64,000 bases of DNA from Lawsonibacter sp900766145 (GTDB lineage Bacteria; Bacillota; Clostridia; Oscillospirales; Oscillospiraceae). The notes beneath the pieces were generated by a model. It did no database searches. It was not told the origin of the DNA and was given only the letters and a program-made list of their open reading frames with translations. The DNA is taken from the NCBI RefSeq assembly GCF_030372275.1, contig NZ_JAUDDJ010000003.1. The stretch is one strand, 5' to 3'. Made by a program: the position numbers and the translations under genes. This document shows, piece after piece, positions 59,705 through 64,000 of this stretch (positions are counted from its first letter, which is position 1; each line of letters begins with the position of its first letter).

Positions 59705-61369
59705 ATGAAAAAATTCTTGTCCCTTCTGCTGGCCGGCGTTATGAGCGCCATGCTTCTTGCCGGCTGCGGAACCACTGCAAATGATCCAGACCCCGCTTCT
59801 TCCTCGACACCGCCTGCCGGCGAGGAGGAACGGTCCATCACCATTGCGCAAAGCGCCAATTTTTCCATGGGATTTGCCCCCGGCGTACAGTCCTATGAGG
59901 CCACCTATTACATGAACAATTTCTATGAGAGCTTGGTCGAATACCGGGATGGTGAGTACCTGCCCTGCCTGGCGACAGACTGGGCTGCCTCGGATGACGG
60001 CCTCACCTATACCTTCCATCTGCGGGATGATGTGCAGTTCAATGACGGCACCGCCTTCAATGCCGAGGCGGTCAAGCTCTATTTCGACAATATGAAGTCG
60101 GTCATTGGCACCAGCGCCAACTATGGTCAGCTCGATATGCTGACCACGGAGATCACAGTGGATGACGAGTACACTGTCTCCTTCCACCTGAGCCGCCCCT
60201 ATTACAATGTTCTGAACGATCTTTCCATGGTAATGCCCCGCGGCATCCTTTCCGCGGCGGCCTTCAATGAGGACGGCTCTCTGAATACCGAATACCTGAT
60301 GACCCACACTCCAGGCACCGGCCCGTATATGTTTGAGAGCGTGAATGAAACCGCAACGGAATACACTTTTGTGAAAAACCCGAACTATTGGGGCGAGGAG
60401 CCGGATGTGGACCGCTTTACCGTAAAGGTGATCCCGGAGTCCAAGGTTGCCGCCATGCGGGCCGGCGAGGTTGACTTTATCATGGGGTCTGATACGCTGG
60501 ATGCCAATTCATATCTGGAACTGTCTCAGGTGGAGGGAATCACCGGCGTGATTTCTGACTTTGACTTTGTGACGGAATTTATCGCGCTGAACGATGAGGT
60601 GGCGCCGCTGGATGATCTGAATGTCCGTACAGCCATTCAGATGGCGATTGACAAAGAATCCATCGCGCAGAATATTTACTCCGGCCTGCGTACAAAGGCG
60701 GACTCGGTGATGCCTACTGCCATGCCCTACTGCGTCGCCACGGTGTCCACTCCAGACTATGACATGGATGGAGCGATTGCCTTGCTGGAAGGCTCCGGCT
60801 GGGTCGATTCCAATGGAGATGGCATCCGGGAAAAGGACGGAACGGCGCTTTCCTTTACAATCACCTACCCCTCTACGGGCGTTTATGACAACATGGTACT
60901 CTTTTTCCAGAGTTCTATGGCCGAACTGGGAATTGAGATTAAGACCAATCCCATTGACCTGATGGCCTTCATGCAGCAGGTGTTCATGGAGGACAACTAC
61001 GAAATGACCGCGTATATGAGCTACTGGTTCCCTTACGACCCATACACCTTCGTTGCAAATATGTATCCGTCTACCGACTATACTGATCCCAGCGGCATCT
61101 ATTCCACCGATCCGCAGGTCGCCAAGGCCTTGGCTACTATGAGCGACGAGGAAGCCAAGGAATTGATCGGCGGGCTTTACAACACGGATGATCCTACAGT
61201 CGTTCAAGAGATTTATACAGCGGCTCTGGACTGTGCCAATGAGAGCAGTGTGGTAATCCCGCTGAATTACAGGAATGAATATGCAGTATTCAATAGCGAA
61301 GTGATTGAGTCCTACACATTCAACAGCATCCCCAATCACGTGGATGTTGCAGCAATCCATTTGAAATAA
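59705..61369 (+). CDS. Nickel/peptide-type substrate-binding lipoprotein, NikA/CntA-like (system 2)
   Basis: A 554-residue binding protein with signal MKKFLSLLLAGVMSAMLLAG then C, a Ser/Pro linker and the NikA/DppA family core (TDWAASDDGLTYTFHLRDDV; QFNDGTAFNAEAVKLYF; GTGPYMFESV). GGAGAG precedes the ATG. Aromatic and acidic residues dominate the probable binding face. A metal-opine, nickel or peptide ligand is possible. Confidence 0.88.
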   Translation: MKKFLSLLLAGVMSAMLLAGCGTTANDPDPASSSTPPAGEEERSITIAQSANFSMGFAPGVQSYEATYYMNNFYESLVEYRDGEYLPCLATDWAASDDGLTYTFHLRDDVQFNDGTAFNAEAVKLYFDNMKSVIGTSANYGQLDMLTTEITVDDEYTVSFHLSRPYYNVLNDLSMVMPRGILSAAAFNEDGSLNTEYLMTHTPGTGPYMFESVNETATEYTFVKNPNYWGEEPDVDRFTVKVIPESKVAAMRAGEVDFIMGSDTLDANSYLELSQVEGITGVISDFDFVTEFIALNDEVAPLDDLNVRTAIQMAIDKESIAQNIYSGLRTKADSVMPTAMPYCVATVSTPDYDMDGAIALLEGSGWVDSNGDGIREKDGTALSFTITYPSTGVYDNMVLFFQSSMAELGIEIKTNPIDLMAFMQQVFMEDNYEMTAYMSYWFPYDPYTFVANMYPSTDYTDPSGIYSTDPQVAKALATMSDEEAKELIGGLYNTDDPTVVQEIYTAALDCANESSVVIPLNYRNEYAVFNSEVIESYTFNSIPNHVDVAAIHLK

Positions 61370-61383
61370 CGGAGGACATTCAA

Positions 61384-61752
61384 ATGAAACTTCATGCGTC
61401 GGGCGAAGATTACTTGGAAGCCATACTTGTTCTCCATAAGAAGACGGGCATGGTGCGCTCCGTAGATGTGGCCCGACATATGGATGTGTCCAAGCCCAGC
61501 GTGTGCCATGCAGTGGCCACTTTGAAGGACGGCGGGTTCCTCACCGTGGATGGCGACTTTTTCTTGCATCTAACTGATGTGGGCCGTGAGACGGCAGAAC
61601 AGATCTATGAAAAACACCAGTTTTTTACGATACAGTTAATTGCAGCAGGTGTGGATCCGAAGATAGCAGAGGCCGACGCCTGCCGGATTGAGCATGTCAT
61701 CAGTGAAGAGAGTTTCCAACGACTGAAGGCAGCTGTGAAATCAGAGTCATAA
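61384..61752 (+). CDS. Truncated DtxR/MntR-family metal-dependent regulator (copy 3)
   Basis: A 122-residue copy with ATG 61384 and GGAGG upstream; it fixes the start of copy 1. Ligands D9, E12, H78, C100, E103, H104 (MntR numbering plus one, with MntR E99 replaced by Cys). Helix-turn-helix region SVDVARHMDVSKPSVCHAV at about residues 26-44. It follows the second NikA-like gene by 14 bases, so it is probably cotranscribed with the importer and regulates it. Confidence 0.88.
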   Translation: MKLHASGEDYLEAILVLHKKTGMVRSVDVARHMDVSKPSVCHAVATLKDGGFLTVDGDFFLHLTDVGRETAEQIYEKHQFFTIQLIAAGVDPKIAEADACRIEHVISEESFQRLKAAVKSES

Positions 61753-61756
61753 GCGC

Positions 61757-61800
61757 AGCAAAAGGAGGGGGGCCGTGCAAACGGTCCCCCTCTTTTTGCT
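61757..61800 (+). ncRNA. Covarying hairpin between the regulator pair (copy 3)
   Basis: AGCAAAAGGAGGGGG (61757-61771) pairs with CCCCCTCTTTTTGCT (61786-61800), with CCGT/ACGG extending it around GCAA. It is the longest of the three stems and lies in the same position. Confidence 0.6.
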
Positions 61801-61816
61801 ATTTGGAGGTAATATA

Positions 61817-62239
61817 GTGGATGAAATCATTGTGATTCGAGCTGCAGACCCAGATGGCAGCATATTCAGGGCAGTCGTAGATGTTTTGCGAGACAAGAAG
61901 GGAACGGTCACAGAGGTCATTCCGCCGGCCTCACCTGTGCTGCGTGTCGGAGAACTGGAAATCCACCATGAGTACCGTAGGGTGCTGATGGCTGGCAGGG
62001 AAGTGCGGCTCAATCATGGGGAATATGCCATGCTTTACTGCATGGCCAGTTCACCAGGGCAAGTGTTCTCAAAGGCACAGCTCTATGCGGCGGCCTGGGG
62101 AGAAGAATACCTGCATGGGACGAACTCCGTGGAAAATATCATCTGGCGGCTGAGGCAGAAACTGGAGGAAGATCCCAAGCATCCGACATACATAAAAACA
62201 GTGATAAGGGGAGGCTATAAAATTGGGAAGAGTCCCTAA
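61817..62239 (+). CDS. Receiver-less OmpR/PhoB-type winged-helix protein (copy 3)
   Basis: A 140-residue protein from GTG 61817 (TGGAGGT upstream): N-terminal IVIRAADPDGSIFRAVVDVL and C-terminal winged helix VRLNHGEYAMLYCMASSPGQ, SVENIIWRLRQKLEEDP and YIKTVIRGGYKIG. It lies after copy 3 of the DtxR-like gene and ends the island before the two-component system. The phosphoacceptor domain found in OmpR relatives is missing in all three copies. Confidence 0.82.
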   Translation: MDEIIVIRAADPDGSIFRAVVDVLRDKKGTVTEVIPPASPVLRVGELEIHHEYRRVLMAGREVRLNHGEYAMLYCMASSPGQVFSKAQLYAAAWGEEYLHGTNSVENIIWRLRQKLEEDPKHPTYIKTVIRGGYKIGKSP

Positions 62240-62384
62240 TGGCCTTATAAAAACAAATGAGGGCCGGAATCCTTTTGTTGGGATACCGCCCTTGCTGACA
62301 AAAACTTTCTTTGAATTTGATCTTTTGAGAAATCTCCATGATAAATTCATAATTCCATGCTATCCTTGGGACAGGTGATGCTGA

Positions 62385-63053
62385 ATGAAACACATTTTAA
62401 TTGTAGAAGACGAGCCGGATATTCAGGAACTGCTGCGGACCTATCTGGAAGACGCTGGCTATCAAACCGCCGTGGCCGGAGACGGGGTGGTGGCCCTGGC
62501 CCTGTTCGGAAGTCAACACTTTGATTTGGTTCTCCTGGACTTAATGCTCCCCAAGATCGACGGGTTCGGTGTCTGCGAGTTAATCCGCCAGCAATCTCAA
62601 GTGCCTATTCTTATGCTCACCGCCTTGGACGGGGAGGAACAGCAGCTCCGGGGCTTTGGTCTGGACATCGACGACTATGTGACCAAGCCATTTTCCATGC
62701 CGGTGTTGCTGGAGAAGATTCGGGTCATCCTTCGTCGACGGGGGAGTGCGGGTGAGGACAGTCGCCTTCGGTACCGGGATCTATCTCTGGACCTGGACAC
62801 ACGGGAGGCGCTGCTGGACGGCCGTCCCCTGGAACTGACCACCCGGGAGTTTGAACTGCTCCATACTTTCTTGGATGCACCGGGGCGGGTGTTCACCCGA
62901 GAGATGCTGCTGGCGAAACTATGGGGTTATGACTTTTACGGAGACGAGCGGGTGGTGGACAGCCATATCAAGAATCTCCGCCACAAACTGGGTCGGGACT
63001 ACATTGAAACTGTGAGGGGGGTGGGCTATCGTGCCGCGAAAGAAACTCTCTGA
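62385..63053 (+). CDS. OmpR/PhoB family response regulator
   Basis: A 222-residue response regulator with receiver domain (residues 1-115: acidic pocket EDEP, phospho-acceptor D52 in LVLLDLMLP, Lys near 100 in TKPFSM) and winged-helix effector (about 125-220, ending YIETVRGVGYRAA). GACAGGTG precedes the ATG. It overlaps the kinase gene by 23 bases, the usual two-component layout. The signal is unknown; the effector domain resembles those of the receiver-less proteins just upstream. Confidence 0.93.
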   Translation: MKHILIVEDEPDIQELLRTYLEDAGYQTAVAGDGVVALALFGSQHFDLVLLDLMLPKIDGFGVCELIRQQSQVPILMLTALDGEEQQLRGFGLDIDDYVTKPFSMPVLLEKIRVILRRRGSAGEDSRLRYRDLSLDLDTREALLDGRPLELTTREFELLHTFLDAPGRVFTREMLLAKLWGYDFYGDERVVDSHIKNLRHKLGRDYIETVRGVGYRAAKETL

Positions 63054-64000
63054 GAGTCTGACCGCCCGCATTTTTCTGATTACTGCCGGCATCCTGCTCT
63101 TTGCCGGGACGGTCACCTTCGGCCTGATTGCCTGGGCCACCCCAAGCACCTATACCGCTGTGGTGAATAACGACCTCGCCGCCCAGGTGGATGCCCTGGC
63201 GGAACGGTTGGCGGACACCACGCCGGAGGACTGCGGCGCGCTGCTGGACGAGTTTACGCTTTCCTCCGGGGCCAGTGCCATGCTGGTGGGTCCGGACGGA
63301 GAACTGGTGGATACAGGGGCGAGTTTGACCGTCCAGGCCGTGTATGAGGACGAACGTGTGGCCGTCACCACAGCGGAGGGAGACACGGTGGTCAGTTATG
63401 GGACGGGGACGGAAACCGAGGAAACCATGACCATCACCGCCTCTGATGGGGCCACCATTGCCACCGAGGTGACCTTTGCGGGCCAGAGTGAGAGCTATAC
63501 GCTCTATGTCACTCCCAGAGTTCAGGTGGAAAACCTGGCTGTGCGGGCACTGGTGCAGATGGCTCCCTGGATTTTGCTGGTGCTGCTGGCTTTCTCCATG
63601 CTGTGCGCTTTTTTCTACTCCCGGTACATTACCCGTCCCATTGTGCGCATGAGCAGCATTGCCGGGAAGATGGCGGAACTGGATTTCCACTGGGAATGCG
63701 GGGAAAAGCGTCGGGATGAGATTGGCAAACTGGGCCGCAGCTTAGACAAATTGGCCCAGAGACTGGATGCAGCCCTCACGGATCTGGAGAGCGCCAACCA
63801 AGCCCTGCGGGGAGAGGTAGAGCAGGAGCGGGAACTGGACCGGCAGCGAATGGCTTTTTTCAACGCCGCCTCCCACGAGCTGAAGACCCCGGTGACGATC
63901 CTGAAGGGACAGCTCTCCGGTATGCTGGAGGGAGTTGGTGTCTACCAGGATCGGGACAAATACCTGCTGCGCTCCCTTCAGGTGACAGGCCGGATGGAAA
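63031..64000 (+). CDS. Sensor histidine kinase, partial at the window edge
   Basis: From GTG 63031 the protein has a first membrane helix (about residues 13-32), an extracytoplasmic domain (about 33-168), a second helix (about 174-196), a HAMP region with the Y-ITRPIVRM block, a coiled coil and the phospho-acceptor His in FFNAASHELKTPVTIL at about residues 276-291. The ATPase domain is beyond the edge. GAGGGGGG stands before the GTG. Partner of the response regulator upstream. Confidence 0.88.
   Translation, partial: MPRKKLSESLTARIFLITAGILLFAGTVTFGLIAWATPSTYTAVVNNDLAAQVDALAERLADTTPEDCGALLDEFTLSSGASAMLVGPDGELVDTGASLTVQAVYEDERVAVTTAEGDTVVSYGTGTETEETMTITASDGATIATEVTFAGQSESYTLYVTPRVQVENLAVRALVQMAPWILLVLLAFSMLCAFFYSRYITRPIVRMSSIAGKMAELDFHWECGEKRRDEIGKLGRSLDKLAQRLDAALTDLESANQALRGEVEQERELDRQRMAFFNAASHELKTPVTILKGQLSGMLEGVGVYQDRDKYLLRSLQVTGRME

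Noticed and set aside
62240..62384. The gap before the response regulator as a regulatory RNA.
   Set aside because: Only AT-rich sequence without a convincing stem or box was seen.
1..64000. Search for CRISPR arrays, tRNA or rRNA genes, riboswitches and insertion sequences.
   Set aside because: No regular spaced repeats, cloverleaf, known aptamer core or transposase was recognised by eye; weak riboswitches could be missed.

Overview
The window looks like a chromosome segment of a high-GC gut Clostridia species (Oscillospiraceae, in the Flavonifractor/Lawsonibacter/Pseudoflavonifractor range). This is inferred from the high GC, the Gram-positive promoters and strong AGGAGG ribosome sites, and families typical of these anaerobes (DUF4491, DUF3793, DUF6110, Cys-rich KTR, MptD-type ECF S components). 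There are no rRNA or tRNA genes, transposases, CRISPR arrays or prophage genes. Almost every base is coding, and the gaps carry promoters, operators and terminators.

Nearly the whole window reads as one metal (probably iron) acquisition and iron-stress region. A 16-bp palindrome, consensus GTTAG-N6-CTAAC, sits at the promoters of most operons (about 14 copies between 183 and 52842). It resembles a DtxR/IdeR/MntR-type operator. The window also encodes three small DtxR/MntR-like proteins that keep the metal-ligand residues, so a DtxR-type regulon is the simplest reading.

Left part (1-24 kb): the start of an ABC half-transporter with its TetR regulator; an operon with a Cys/His-rich mini-protein, a lipoprotein, two methyltransferases, an AraC regulator and an alpha/beta hydrolase; a decayed AraC pseudogene; a divergent pair of operons (CobW-like GTPase/ABC ATPase/soluble binding protein on the minus strand, Crp regulator plus SsuABC-like importer on the plus strand); a minus-strand group of DUF2249/AhpD-like, GNAT, lipoprotein and methyltransferase genes; a redox operon (AhpC, thioredoxin reductase fused to a glutaredoxin-like domain, small membrane protein, DUF3793, flavodoxin); a second methyltransferase operon with one frameshifted gene and an ATC-hydrolase-like protein; and a DUF6110/P1B-ATPase metal efflux group.

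Right part (24-62 kb): a modular metallophore-uptake island with four complete pairs of exporter-fold ABC half-transporters of the YbtPQ/IrtAB type, two ECF importers (S, T and a fused double ATPase) and two complete Nik/Opp-type importers (B, C, D, F, A). These are interleaved with TetR and YbtA-like AraC regulators and with three copies of a two-gene regulatory cassette (DtxR/MntR-like protein plus a receiver-less OmpR-type winged-helix protein). In all three cassettes the two genes are separated by a hairpin whose stem shows compensatory changes. Each TetR gene is followed by its own terminator and then a fresh box-controlled promoter for the ABC pair. No NRPS or opine synthase is present, so the island looks built to scavenge several metallophores made by others. 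The window ends in a two-component system whose kinase runs off the edge.
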